From: Roseococcus sp. SYP-B2431
Lineage (GTDB): Bacteria > Pseudomonadota > Alphaproteobacteria > Acetobacterales > Acetobacteraceae
Length of the DNA: 64,000 bases
Assembly: GCF_004336745.1 (NCBI RefSeq)
Contig: NZ_SJXD01000027.1
Coordinates: 310,001 to 374,000, forward strand
Direction: 5' to 3'
The position numbers and the translations under genes are program-made. Shown in pieces: positions 25,708 through 34,415 of the stretch. Every line of letters starts with the position of its first letter. The first letter of the stretch is position 1. Under the pieces are notes generated by a model. That model was given only the letters and a program-made list of their open reading frames with translations, had not been told where the DNA came from and did not search any database.

Positions 25708-26385
25708 TTACTTCTTCTTCGCAGGACCCTTGGTGGAGGCCGAAGCCGCTCCCGCCGGGTTCTTCTGCTTGGCGGCCTCAGGCGCGGCGGGGGCAGCGGC
25801 GGGCGCGTCCTCCACCACCGTCGGCGCGGCCAGCGTGGCCACCACGAAGTCACGGCCCGCGATCACGGGCTTGGTGCCGGCGGTTTCCTTCACGGCAGAC
25901 CAGCGAAGGCTGTCACCGATCTTGGCCTCGGCCAGATCGATCTCGAACTTTTCCGGCACCGCATCCGGATCGGCCAGGACCTCGACCTCGCGGCGAACGA
26001 CGTTCAGCACGCCACCCGCCTTGATGCCGGGGCAGGTCTCCTCGTTGAGGAAGGCCACCGGCACCTTCACGCGGATGCGCGCGCCGGGTGCGAGGCGTTG
26101 GAAGTCGATGTGCAGCGGACGATCCGTGACGGGATCGAACTGGATGTCGCGCATCAGGGCGCGCTCGGTCGGGCCGTCCTTGACCGCCACCTCATAGAGG
26201 TGCGACTGCCAGCCGCCCTTGTGCAATTCCTTCATGATGTCCCGGGGATCGAAGGCGACCAGGGTGGCCTCCTGCTTCGCACCGTAGACAACACCGGGGA
26301 CAAGCCCCTCTCGCCGGGTCGCGCGCGCCGCCCCCTTACCGGCACGCCCGCGCGCCGCAGCTTCGATCCGGATGGTTTGGACCAT
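25708..26385 (-). CDS. rplY: 50S ribosomal protein bL25 (Ctc/TL5 form)
   Basis: 225 residues, the long two-domain bL25 form (general stress protein Ctc). The N-terminal 5S-rRNA-binding domain shows GKGAARATRREGLVPGVVYG and LHIDFQRLAPGARIRVKVPV; the C-terminal beta domain has CPGIKAGGVLNVVRREVEVLADPDAVPE. A low-complexity alanine- and lysine-rich tail follows. The ATG at 26385 begins the family N-terminus MVQTIRIEAAARG. It is the first gene of the rplY-pth operon, so a promoter should lie in 26386-26563, where no clear motif was picked out. Confidence 0.95.
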   Translation of the reverse strand: MVQTIRIEAAARGRAGKGAARATRREGLVPGVVYGAKQEATLVAFDPRDIMKELHKGGWQSHLYEVAVKDGPTERALMRDIQFDPVTDRPLHIDFQRLAPGARIRVKVPVAFLNEETCPGIKAGGVLNVVRREVEVLADPDAVPEKFEIDLAEAKIGDSLRWSAVKETAGTKPVIAGRDFVVATLAAPTVVEDAPAAAPAAPEAAKQKNPAGAASASTKGPAKKK

Positions 26386-26563
26386 GCCACTCGCTCCTAT
26401 TCGGGTGTGTTTGCTTCCGCACAAACGGAAACGGGCGGCCTCCAGGGGTGCCACCTTGCAGGGGTGTCTAGGGGATCGGGGCTGGGACGCCAAGTCCCGA
26501 ATCGCGCATGCCTTGTGGGTCATTGCGCAGGGCTTCGCCCCCTCCTCGCCCGATCGGCTGACT

Positions 26564-27097
26564 CTAATCGGCCTTCCGCTGCTGCGCCTCGATCTCATCC
26601 AAAATGGTGCCCGGCTGCACAACGCGCGTGATCTCGTCCACCTCGTCGCTGGAAGCGGCGACGCCAAGATGCTGCGCGATGCCCGCCACGATCTGCGCCA
26701 GCTTGGTGAGCTCCTGCTCGGCCAGCATGCTGATCTGGAGGTCGAGGTCTGCTCGCTTCTCCTCGGCGGCGGCGCTGCGATTCTGGCTGATGAGCACGAA
26801 GGTCGACAGGAAGATGGCCTCGACCGAGGCAATCATGGCCAGCGTCACGAAGGACGGGTCGAAGGGGTGCAGGCCCGGCAGAAGCCCCAAGTTGGCTATG
26901 ATCCACCCACCATAGATGACCAGGTGCAGATAGACGAAGCGCATGCTGCCGACGAAGCCGGTGATAGCCTCCGCGACGCGCTCTTCCCGGGTTGCGGTAC
27001 GAGCCTCCTCGCGGCGGCGCTCCTCGATGGCCCGGATGTTCTGCCGGAGAGAGGGACTCAGCTCTTGATCGGACTGGCCCGATGCGGCGGCCGGCAT
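26564..27097 (-). CDS. DUF1003 membrane protein
   Basis: 177 residues. Two hydrophobic segments (about residues 52-72, LHLVIYGGWIIANLGLL, and 85-103, FVTLAMIASVEAIFLSTFVLIS) with SQNR after the second match the DUF1003 signature. Charged coiled-coil-like stretches lie on both sides (residues 18-45 and 108-140). The function of the family is not established. The gene stands alone, with 178 bases to rplY downstream and 256 bases without genes upstream. Confidence 0.85.
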   Translation of the reverse strand: MPAAASGQSDQELSPSLRQNIRAIEERRREEARTATREERVAEAITGFVGSMRFVYLHLVIYGGWIIANLGLLPGLHPFDPSFVTLAMIASVEAIFLSTFVLISQNRSAAAEEKRADLDLQISMLAEQELTKLAQIVAGIAQHLGVAASSDEVDEITRVVQPGTILDEIEAQQRKAD

Positions 27098-27353
27098 GGC
27101 GGCGTTTCCTTGAAGCGACGCAGGAACTAAGCCGCTGGGGAGCGCCGGGTTTCGTCCGCTCCGTCGACCATTCCCGCATACGCCGATTCAAGCGCAAAGC
27201 CCGGCGCGGATCGATCGGCGGGCCGGACGATCAGGAATCGGCGCTGCGCTGTCCGCTTGGGTGCAGGGCTCCGTCCCGACAGCCGACGAGGCTCATGCTG
27301 CCGGACGTGCGACGCAAGATGGGGCCCGGAAACCCGGGCGCGCCACAGTGCCC

Positions 27354-28244
27354 TCAAGCCGCCCTTGCCGCAGGCACGCCCCGCACCCGCCCACCCGGCA
27401 GCGCGCCCGGAATGGCGGCCGCCATGTCGGCCGCGGCGATCAGCCGCAGCCAATTCATCCCGGTCTCGACGCCCATGCGGCCGAACATCCAGACCGCGTC
27501 CTCCATGGCCGTGTTGCCCGTGGCACCCGGGGCGTAAGGGCAGCCGCCGATCCCGCCCGAGCCCGCGTCGAAGACCCGGCACCCGGCCTTCCAGGCGGCG
27601 GCCATGTTGGCGAGGCCCATTCCGTAGGTGTCGTGCCCGTGGAAGGCGAAGCGCGGCCCCCAGTGCTCGATGGCGTGGCGCATCAGCCGCCCCACCTGGT
27701 CCGGCGCCGCATTGCCCGTGGTGTCGCAAAGCGCGACCTCCATCTCCGGGTGGAGCGCCTGGATGCGCTCCACCCATTCCAGCGCCTCCGCCTCGTCCAC
27801 CACGCCCTCGAAGGGGCAGTGGAAGGTGCAGGAGAGGTTGAAGCGGATCTTCGTGCTCTTGGGCGTGTCGCGCACGATGGCAGCGAGGTCGGTGAAGCTC
27901 TCCACGCGGGTCCGGTTGAGGTTGGCCTTGTTGTGCCCCTCCGTCGCCGACATGAAGAGGCCCAGCCGATCGGCGCCGGCCGCGATAGCGGTCTCGAAGC
28001 CGCGGCGGTTGGGCACAAGCACCGTGCATTCGAGCCCCTCCAGCTGCTTCGCGACCTTCAGCACCTCCCCGGTATCGGCCATCTGCGGGATGGCGCGGGG
28101 GCTGACGAAGCTCCCGACCTCCATGCGGGTGACGCCAGCCTCATGCAGGGCACGGACAAGCGCGATCTTCGTCTCGGTCGGGACGAAGCTGGTGATCGGC
28201 TGCAGCCCGTCGCGCGGGCTGACCTCGGAGAGCGTGACCTTCAT
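27354..28244 (-). CDS. Hydroxymethylglutaryl-CoA lyase family protein
   Basis: 296 residues of the HMG-CoA lyase-type DRE-TIM barrel. SPRDGLQPI carries the metal- and acid-binding residues, EVGSFVSPRAIPQMAD is the second block, and GIGGCPYAPGATGN holds the catalytic cysteine loop. It cleaves HMG-CoA to acetoacetate and acetyl-CoA or a related acyl-CoA such as citramalyl-like substrates. The ATG at 28244 overlaps the CoA-transferase stop (ATGA). The pairing with a CaiB-type CoA-transferase suggests activation of a hydroxy-dicarboxylic acid followed by cleavage. Confidence 0.9.
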   Translation of the reverse strand: MKVTLSEVSPRDGLQPITSFVPTETKIALVRALHEAGVTRMEVGSFVSPRAIPQMADTGEVLKVAKQLEGLECTVLVPNRRGFETAIAAGADRLGLFMSATEGHNKANLNRTRVESFTDLAAIVRDTPKSTKIRFNLSCTFHCPFEGVVDEAEALEWVERIQALHPEMEVALCDTTGNAAPDQVGRLMRHAIEHWGPRFAFHGHDTYGMGLANMAAAWKAGCRVFDAGSGGIGGCPYAPGATGNTAMEDAVWMFGRMGVETGMNWLRLIAAADMAAAIPGALPGGRVRGVPAARAA

Positions 28245-29407
28245 CGGGTTTCCCCCAGCAATTCGTGAAACACATGGTCGTTGTCCGCGCCGGCCGCACG
28301 TCCCGTCCATCGGACCATGTCCGAGGGCGCGACGCCATCCAGCCGGAAGGGCGGCGCAGGATGCAGCACGGGGCCGAGCAGCGGGTCCTGCACCTCCATC
28401 ACCATCTCGCGGGCGCGGAAATGCGGATCGGTGGCGCAATCGGCGATGTCGTAGAGGCGCGAGCACGGCACCTCGGCGGCTTCCAGCGCCGATTCGGCGG
28501 CAACCGCCGGGAGCGTCCTCGTCCACTCGCCGATAGCGGCGTCGAGTTCGCCAGCATGGGCGCAGCGGCCGCCATTGGTCGCCATGCGAGGATCCGCGGC
28601 GAGTTCCGGGCGGCCGATCATCTCCATCAGCCGCCGGAAGATCAGGTCCGAATTCCCGGCGATGCAGAGCCATTTCCCGTCGCCGCAGAGATAGGTGTTG
28701 GTGGGCGCCGCCGTCGGGATCGCCGCGCCGGCGGGCTGACGGACCCAGCCGAAGAGCCCGTGCTCGGGCAGCATGCCCTCGGTGAGGCTGAAGACGCTGC
28801 TCACCAGGTCGAGGTCCAGGATCCGGCCCTGACCCGACCCGCGGTCGCGGCCCCAGCAGGAGGAGACCAGAGCCAGCGCAGCGTACATGCCGGCCAGATC
28901 GTCGCTGATGGAGACGCCGCAGCGGGGCGGCGGATGGTCGGTCACGCCCGGATTGGCGGTGAGGTGGCGCAAGCCGCCCATCGCCTCGCCGATCGCGCCG
29001 AAGGCGGGCTTGTCGCGATAGGGACCGTCCTGCCCGTAGCCGCTGATGCGCGCTATCACCAGACCGGGATTGTCGGCCTGCAGAACGGCGGGGCCGAGGC
29101 CGATCCGCTCCAGGTAGCCAGGGCGGAAATTCTCCACCATGGCGTCGGCGCGGCCGCAGAGCGCCTTCACGCGCCGCTTCCCCTCCTCGCTCTTCAGATC
29201 GAGCGTGACGGAGAGCTTGTTGCGGCCATGAACGCTGAACCAGACGGAATGCCCGTCCTTCTGCGCCCCCCAGCCCCTGAATGGATCGCCCCCGGGCGGC
29301 TCGACCTTGATGACCTCGGCACCCAGATCGGCCAGCAGCCGCGTGCAGAAGGGAGCGGCGATGTAATGGCCGAGCTCCACGATCTTCATTCCTTGCAGCG
29401 GCAGCAT
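28241..29407 (-). CDS. CaiB/BaiF-family CoA-transferase
   Basis: 388 residues, standard for family III CoA-transferases. LPLQGMKIVELGHYIAAPFCTRLLADLGAEVIKVEPPGGDPFRGWG (read in parts) is the family N-terminus. Asp in VTLDLKSEEGK, the VENFRPGYLERIGLG block and ARISGYGQDGPYRDKPAFGAIGEAMGGL are hallmarks. It moves CoA between carboxylic acids. It is coupled by four bases to the HMG-CoA lyase-like gene. Its promoter must lie in the 29408-29480 region shared with the divergent amidase leader. Confidence 0.92.
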   Translation of the reverse strand: MLPLQGMKIVELGHYIAAPFCTRLLADLGAEVIKVEPPGGDPFRGWGAQKDGHSVWFSVHGRNKLSVTLDLKSEEGKRRVKALCGRADAMVENFRPGYLERIGLGPAVLQADNPGLVIARISGYGQDGPYRDKPAFGAIGEAMGGLRHLTANPGVTDHPPPRCGVSISDDLAGMYAALALVSSCWGRDRGSGQGRILDLDLVSSVFSLTEGMLPEHGLFGWVRQPAGAAIPTAAPTNTYLCGDGKWLCIAGNSDLIFRRLMEMIGRPELAADPRMATNGGRCAHAGELDAAIGEWTRTLPAVAAESALEAAEVPCSRLYDIADCATDPHFRAREMVMEVQDPLLGPVLHPAPPFRLDGVAPSDMVRWTGRAAGADNDHVFHELLGETR

Positions 29408-29489
29408 GCGTCATCCCCCAACGGCTCAAAGTGGATAGCGAAAAGCCGGGCCGTGCGGAACCTCGTGAGATTTTTCGATGACGCTAACC

Positions 29490-29621
29490 GGGCGTTAAGC
29501 GCCCCGCCGCTTTATGGCTCCGGGAGCTGTCCCTCCGACGCTCCCGCCTCTCAAGGATCGCTCCCGGCCAGGCAGCGTCCTGACTTCAGGGGGCGGATGC
29601 CCCTGTCCGCCCCCTGCTTTT
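29490..29621 (+). promoter_or_regulatory. Structured leader with terminator-like hairpin before the amidase operon
   Basis: Three inverted repeats follow each other on the plus strand: GGGCG/CGCCC at 29490-29504; CGGGAGC (29521-29527) with GCTCCCG (29540-29546); then an 11-base-pair stem CAGGGGGCGGA (29587-29597) with TCCGCCCCCTG (29606-29616), followed by CTTTT. No plus-strand gene ends upstream that would need this terminator, so a premature-termination element in the leader of the 29674 operon is plausible. A further CGTGC/GCACG pair brackets the segment before the ribosome-binding region. I do not recognise a known riboswitch class. Confidence 0.4.
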
Positions 29622-29673
29622 CGTGCAGGGTGGCCTGGGCCAAGCTGCGGCCGTCAAGCACGAGAGAACCCCG

Positions 29674-29853
29674 ATGGATGACGCAACCCTGGCGGCACTG
29701 ATCCGCGCCGCCGGCCTGGAAGAGACCGCGCGCGAGTTCCCGGACGACGTGCGCGACGCCCTGGCCACCGTCGCCCGGCAACGCGCCGCCCTTCCACGCA
29801 GCAGTCATCCCAGGCTGGAGCCCACGCCCGGCTATCTGGCGCCCCGCCGATGA
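29674..29853 (+). CDS. Small GatC/AtzG-like protein (DUF4089-type candidate)
   Basis: 59 residues starting MDDATLAALIRAAGL and continuing with FPDDVRDALATVARQRAAL. The size, amphipathic helix pattern and position directly before an amidase resemble the AtzG/DUF4089 or GatC-like small partners that stabilise GatA-type amidases. Its TGA overlaps the amidase ATG (ATGA at 29850-29853), so the two are translationally coupled. I chose the ATG at 29674; the open frame from 29623 lies in the terminator hairpin region. The family assignment rests on context and general pattern, not a clear motif. Confidence 0.55.
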   Translation: MDDATLAALIRAAGLEETAREFPDDVRDALATVARQRAALPRSSHPRLEPTPGYLAPRR

Positions 29854-31214
29854 GCGCGCCGCACCAGCTCAGCCTCGCCGAGGCCAGCACGCAGATCGCC
29901 GCGCGCAAGCTCTCGCCCGTGGAGCTGCTGGAGGATTGCCTGGCGCGCATCGCCGCGCAGGATCCCAAGCTCAACGCCGTCATCCGCCTCACCGAGGAGG
30001 AGGCGCGCGCCGGCGCCCAGGCGGCGGAGGAGGAGATCGCGCGGAGCGGGCCCCGCTCGGCGCTACACGGCATCCCGGTCGGGATCAAGGACATCATCGA
30101 CCTCGCGGGCCATCCGACGACCTGCCATTCCCGCCAACGCCTGGATCACAGGGCGGATCAGGACGCCACGGTCGTTGCGCTGCTGCGCGCTGCGGGCGCC
30201 GTCTTCCCGGCAAAGCTCGCCACGCACGAGTTCGCGATCGGCGGGCCGGCCTTCGACCTGCCCTTTCCGCCCGCGCGCAACCCCTGGAACCCGGCGCACC
30301 ATCCGGGCGGCTCCTCCTCCGGCTCCGGCGTGGCGGTGGCGGCGCGCATGATGCCGACGGCGCTCGGCACCGACACGGGCGGCAGCGTGCGTCACCCGGC
30401 CTCGCATTGCGGCCTCGTCGGGCTGAAGCCGACCTATGGGCTGGTCTCGCGCGAGGGCGTCTTCCCCCTCGCCTTCTCGCTCGACCATGTCGGCCCGCTG
30501 ACCCGCACGGTGCAGGATTCGGCACTGATGCTGAACGCCATGTCCGGCGGGCGCGAGGATTTTTCCCGCGACCTCGGACGCGGGCTGAAGGGTCTGCGCA
30601 TAGGCTTCGTCCGCCATTTCCATGAGGCCGACATGCCGGCCGATGCCGAAATGGCGGAGGCCCTGGAGACCGCATCGAAGCTAATGGAGGCCGAAGGCGC
30701 CGTTATCAGCACGATCAGGCTGCCACCGCTCAGCGAATTCGCCGCCGTCAACCGCACCATCCTCCAGTCCGAGGCGGCCGTGGTGCATGAGGAATGGCTG
30801 AAGACCCGCCCCAGCTTTTACGCCGGCGTCACGCGTCGCCGTCTGCTGCCGGGCCTTTTCATCCCGGCCGTGGACCTGATGCACGCCGCGCGCGACCGGA
30901 CGAGGCTGATCGCCGCCGTAGAGACTGCCTTCAACGAGGTGGACCTGCTCCTCACGGCCAGCAGCATGGATCCCGCCTGCCGCATCGATGACGAGGAGGC
31001 GGTGGAGCGCACCTATCCGCGCCAGGCGCGCACGCCCTTCAACGTGACCGGCCATCCGGCGGTGACGGTCATGGCCGGCCTGTCCTCGGGCGGCCTGCCG
31101 CTCTCGCTCCAGCTGGCGAGCCCTTCCTTCAGCGAGGCGCTGCTGCTGCGCGCGGCCGAGGGCTACGAACGCGCCGCCCCCTGGAAGGACCGGGCCCCGC
31201 CGCTCGATGTCTGA
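29850..31214 (+). CDS. Amidase-signature family amidase (GatA/AtzE-like)
   Basis: 454 residues. The Ser-cisSer-Lys triad can be placed at Lys80 (VGIKDIID), Ser155 in GGSSSGSG and Ser179 in GTDTGGSVR. Length and layout match GatA-like amidases and biuret-type hydrolases such as AtzE. No gatB is present and the genuine gatCAB genes are not in the window, so a catabolic amidase is more likely than the tRNA amidotransferase. It is coupled to the small protein before it and overlaps the phosphorylase after it by eight bases. Confidence 0.9.
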   Translation: MSAPHQLSLAEASTQIAARKLSPVELLEDCLARIAAQDPKLNAVIRLTEEEARAGAQAAEEEIARSGPRSALHGIPVGIKDIIDLAGHPTTCHSRQRLDHRADQDATVVALLRAAGAVFPAKLATHEFAIGGPAFDLPFPPARNPWNPAHHPGGSSSGSGVAVAARMMPTALGTDTGGSVRHPASHCGLVGLKPTYGLVSREGVFPLAFSLDHVGPLTRTVQDSALMLNAMSGGREDFSRDLGRGLKGLRIGFVRHFHEADMPADAEMAEALETASKLMEAEGAVISTIRLPPLSEFAAVNRTILQSEAAVVHEEWLKTRPSFYAGVTRRRLLPGLFIPAVDLMHAARDRTRLIAAVETAFNEVDLLLTASSMDPACRIDDEEAVERTYPRQARTPFNVTGHPAVTVMAGLSSGGLPLSLQLASPSFSEALLLRAAEGYERAAPWKDRAPPLDV

Positions 31215-31851
31215 TCCGCTGGTCCCGAAGGGCGCGGTCGTCACCGTTGGGCTGAAGAGCGAGGCGGCGCTCTTGCCCAAGGGCACGCGCATCCTTGTCT
31301 CCGGCGGCGCGCCGGCCCGGCTCGCGGCGCTGCTGGAGGCGCTGCCGGGCGACGTGACGGGCGTGCTCTCCTTCGGCATCGCCGGGGGGCTGGCGCCGAA
31401 CGCGGCCACGGGCGACGTCTTCGTCGCCACGGCGCTGCGCTCGCTCTCCGAGAGCCTGCCGGTCGATCCGGCCTGGCGCGCGGCGCTCGTGCGACGGACC
31501 TCGGCGGCCTCGGCGATCCTGGCGGCGAGCGACACGCTGCTCGCCTCGGTGGAGGCCAAGCGCGCCCTGCATCGCGCGACGCGCGCCACGGCCGTGGACA
31601 TGGAAAGCGGCGTCGCCGCGCGCTTCGCGCTGGCGCGCGGCATCCCCTTCGCGGCGCTGCGGGTGGTGGCTGACGGGCCGGGGGATGTCCTGCCCGGCGC
31701 GGCCGCGGTCGGGCTCCGGCCGGACGGGTCGCCCGCGCCGCTGCGCGTGCTCGCCGCGCTCGCCCGCCGGCCCTGGGAGCTGCCGGCGCTGATCCGCCTC
31801 GCCAAAGCGAGCGCGGCCGCGCACGAGGCCTTGCGCCGGGCCATCGCCTGA
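31207..31851 (+). CDS. Nucleoside phosphorylase-fold protein, HpnG-like
   Basis: 214 residues with the PNP/UDP phosphorylase pattern: GVLSFGIAGGLAPNAATGDVFVATAL near residues 50-75 and AVDMESGVAARFALARGIPFAALRVVAD near 130-157, where the M-E-S segment binds ribose. Short members of this type include HpnG, which removes adenine from adenosylhopane. HpnG would normally sit in a hopanoid cluster, which is absent here, so the substrate is open. It starts eight bases inside the amidase end, hence is cotranslated with it. Confidence 0.7.
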   Translation: MSDPLVPKGAVVTVGLKSEAALLPKGTRILVSGGAPARLAALLEALPGDVTGVLSFGIAGGLAPNAATGDVFVATALRSLSESLPVDPAWRAALVRRTSAASAILAASDTLLASVEAKRALHRATRATAVDMESGVAARFALARGIPFAALRVVADGPGDVLPGAAAVGLRPDGSPAPLRVLAALARRPWELPALIRLAKASAAAHEALRRAIA

Positions 31852-31934
31852 CCTCTGGCGCCGGCGCTTCTCGGCTGATCTTGCCGGCAGTCGGCCTGCC
31901 GCCTATGCCGGAATGAATCTGGAGGAAGACCCAT

Positions 31935-32897
31935 ATGCACCGCCGCGCGCTCCTCGCCGCCGCCACCTCGGGCCTGGCCTGGCCCGCTTTTGCGCAGGAT
32001 TGGCCGAATGCGCCCGTGCGGGGCATCGTCCCCTTCGCCGCCGGCAGTGCCACCGACATCGTTGCCCGCCTCTTCGCCGAGCGCATGCGCGAGGTCCTCG
32101 GCCAGCCCTTGGTGGTCGAGAACCGTGCTGGCGCCTCGGGGCTCATCGGCGCCGAATCCGTGGCCCGGGCGGCGCCGGACGGGCTGACCGTGCTCTTCGG
32201 CACCAACTCGACCAATGCCGCAGCCAACGCCCTCTTCCGCCGCGTGCCCTTCGACATGGAGCGCGACTTCGCCCCGGTCTCGCTGCTCGCCACGGTGCCG
32301 CTGCTGGTGGCGGTACCGCAGAACAGCCCCTACCGCACGCTGAATGACCTCCTGGCCGCCGCGCGCGTCCGGCCCGAAGCGATCTCCTATGCCTCCACCT
32401 CCGCCTCGCAGCGCGTGGCGACGGAGATGCTGGCCTCCATGGCCGGCGTGAAGATGCTGCACGTGCCCTACCGTTCCTCCCCGCTCGCGGTGCAGGACCT
32501 TGTCGCCGGCCGCGTCGACGTCTTCGTGGCGGATCAGGCCGTGATCCTGCCCTCGACGCAGAACGGCCAGCTCCGCGTGCTGGCGGCGACCACCAAGACG
32601 CGCTCGCCGCAGCTTCCCGACGTGCCCACGGTGGCCCAAGCCGCGAATCTTCCGGACTACGAGCTCTTCGCCTGGTTCGTGATGGTGGTGCCCGCGGCGA
32701 CGCCCGCGCCGGCCATCGCACGCCTGAACGCCGCCGTGCGGCATGCCGCGGCCAATGCCGAGCTGCGCCAGCGCCTCGGCGACACGCTCGGCATGGCGGT
32801 CAGGCCCTCCTCGCCGGAAGAGGCCGCCGCCTTCGTCCGCAGCGAGACGGTCAAGTGGACGAACGCGATCCGCGCGGCCGGGATCGAGCCCGAGTAG
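31935..32897 (+). CDS. Bug/TctC-family periplasmic binding protein
   Basis: 320 residues. A signal peptide (MHRRALLAAATSGLAWPAFAQ) is followed by the Bug core: VRGIVPFAAGSATDIVARLFAERMREVLGQPLVVENRAGASG, AAPDGLTVLFGT and the YASTSASQRVATEMLA ligand loop (read in parts). These proteins bind carboxylates or amides such as nicotinamide for tripartite tricarboxylate transporters. No TctA/TctB is in the window, as is common for Bug proteins. It lies 83 bases after the phosphorylase and may belong to the amidase transcript. The ligand could be the amidase's substrate; inference. Confidence 0.9.
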   Translation: MHRRALLAAATSGLAWPAFAQDWPNAPVRGIVPFAAGSATDIVARLFAERMREVLGQPLVVENRAGASGLIGAESVARAAPDGLTVLFGTNSTNAAANALFRRVPFDMERDFAPVSLLATVPLLVAVPQNSPYRTLNDLLAAARVRPEAISYASTSASQRVATEMLASMAGVKMLHVPYRSSPLAVQDLVAGRVDVFVADQAVILPSTQNGQLRVLAATTKTRSPQLPDVPTVAQAANLPDYELFAWFVMVVPAATPAPAIARLNAAVRHAAANAELRQRLGDTLGMAVRPSSPEEAAAFVRSETVKWTNAIRAAGIEPE

Positions 32898-33139
32898 GCC
32901 AGCCTACTTCGACGCGGCGCCGAGCCGGTTCTGGAGAAGATCGACGCATGTCGCGCCGATACGCCGAGCCGTCATCGGCGCATCCGCCGCATGCCGCGCG
33001 CGGGATCCGACCGATCGCGCCTCCAGTGCAGGAACAGCGAGGAGAGGCGCGCACAGCTGGCTATCGAGGTTCATTTCACGCGGCGGCGTCATACCGCCGG
33101 GACGGAGCAGGAACGGATTCGCCTGTCACGTCGGAAATT

Positions 33140-33215
33140 TGGCGCACCCGGAAGGACTCGAACCTCCAACCCCCAGATTCGTAGTCTGGTGCTCTATCCA
33201 TTGAGCTACGGGTGC
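33140..33215 (-). tRNA. tRNA-Arg (anticodon ACG)
   Basis: A 76-nucleotide cloverleaf on the minus strand including an encoded CCA. The acceptor stem GCACCCG pairs with CGGGTGC, the D-arm has AGCTCAATGGATAGAGC, the anticodon stem CCAGA/TCTGG carries loop CTACGAA with anticodon ACG, and the T-loop is TTCGAGT. ACG is read as ICG and decodes CGU/CGC/CGA. It lies 77 bases downstream of leuB on the same strand. The 242 bases between it and the Bug gene hold no gene I can support. Confidence 0.96.
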
Positions 33216-33292
33216 TTGCCGTGGGCCGGGGAAATACCGCTCCCGATCGAGGCGCGCAACCCCCCGATCCGAGCTTTGTCGCGAAAAGGAAA

Positions 33293-34405
33293 TCAGACGG
33301 CGATCTTGTCGAGCTCACGGACGACGCTCTCACCCATCACCGCCGTGCTGATGCGCGCCATCCCCGCCTGCATGATGTCCGCAGTCCGCATTCCGCCGGC
33401 CAGGACCTGCTCCACGGCGCGCTCGATCAACCGCGCATCCTCCTCCATGCCGAAGGACCAGCGCAGCAGCATCGCGAAGGAGAGGATCTGCGCGCAGGGA
33501 TTCGCGATGCCACGACCGGCAATGTCCGGCGCCGAGCCATGGATCGGCTCGTAAAGCGCGTAGCGCTTCCCGTCCGCGCCCACGGCGCCCAGCGTGGCCG
33601 AAGGCAGCATGCCCAGGGAGCCCGTCAGGGCCGCCGCAAGGTCGCTAAGCACGTCGCCGAAGAGGTTGGAGGCCAGGATCACATCGAACTGCTTGGGGCG
33701 CGAGCAGAGCTGCATGGCGGCATTGTCCGCGTACATGTGCTCCAGCTCGACATCGGCGAATTCGGCCTTGTGGACCTCGCTGACCACGGCGCGCCAGAGC
33801 CGGCCGCTCTGCATGACATTGGCCTTCTCGGTGCTCGTCACCTTGTTGCGGCGCTTGCGGGCAAGGTCGAAGGCGACCCGCGCCACGCGCGCGATCTCGT
33901 CTTCCGAATAGACTTCGGTGTCGATGCCGACGCGCTTGCCGCTGGAGTCGGTGTGCACGCCGCGCGGCTCGCCGAAATAGATGCCGCCCGTGCTCTCGCG
34001 CACGATGATGATGTCGAGGCCCCGCACGACATCGGCCTTCAGCGAGGAAGCATCGGCCAGCGGATCGAACACGATGGCCGGGCGCAGATTCGCGAAAAGG
34101 CCGAGATCCTTGCGCAGGCGCAGGATGCCGAGCTCGGGACGGCGGTCGAAGGGGAGGCTGTCCCATTTCGGCCCGCCCACGCTCCCAAACAGCACGGCAT
34201 CCGCGTCGCGGGCCGCAGCGACGGTCCGATCGGGACACGGCGTGCCTTCCGCATCGAGCGCCGCGCCTCCCACGAGGCCCTCCGTGATCTCGAAGCTCAC
34301 GCGGCGGCGGCGCTCCATCCAGTCGATCACACGGCGCACCTCGGCCATGACCTCGGGGCCAATCCCGTCCCCAGGAAGGACGAGCAGCTTCTTGTTCGCA
34401 GGCAT
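33293..34405 (-). CDS. leuB: 3-isopropylmalate dehydrogenase
   Basis: 370 residues, normal LeuB size. [17 protein letters not shown] is the family N-terminus; [14 protein letters not shown] and the late [30 protein letters not shown] (in parts) are the substrate and NAD-binding blocks. It oxidises 3-isopropylmalate in leucine synthesis. It follows leuD by ten bases, completing leuC-leuD-leuB. Confidence 0.97.
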   Translation of the reverse strand: MPANKKLLVLPGDGIGPEVMAEVRRVIDWMERRRRVSFEITEGLVGGAALDAEGTPCPDRTVAAARDADAVLFGSVGGPKWDSLPFDRRPELGILRLRKDLGLFANLRPAIVFDPLADASSLKADVVRGLDIIIVRESTGGIYFGEPRGVHTDSSGKRVGIDTEVYSEDEIARVARVAFDLARKRRNKVTSTEKANVMQSGRLWRAVVSEVHKAEFADVELEHMYADNAAMQLCSRPKQFDVILASNLFGDVLSDLAAALTGSLGMLPSATLGAVGADGKRYALYEPIHGSAPDIAGRGIANPCAQILSFAMLLRWSFGMEEDARLIERAVEQVLAGGMRTADIMQAGMARISTAVMGESVVRELDKIAV

Positions 34406-34415
34406 CAGGATTCTT

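Noticed and set aside
27098-27353. Possible small gene in the 256 bases between the HMG-CoA lyase-like and DUF1003 genes
   Set aside because: The open frames here have no ribosome-binding site or recognisable pattern; I see no feature to support.
29408-29673. 4.5S RNA or a known riboswitch class in the leader region
   Set aside because: The conserved SRP RNA loop and the consensus cores I know for guanidine and SAM-II riboswitches are absent; only the hairpin layout is reported.
32904-33092. A 62-codon minus-strand frame between the Bug gene and tRNA-Arg
   Set aside because: A short H-A-A-D-A segment faintly recalls DnaQ-type exonuclease C-termini, but there is no ribosome-binding site, no neighbouring remainder of such a gene and no adequate length. 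A decayed fragment cannot be excluded.
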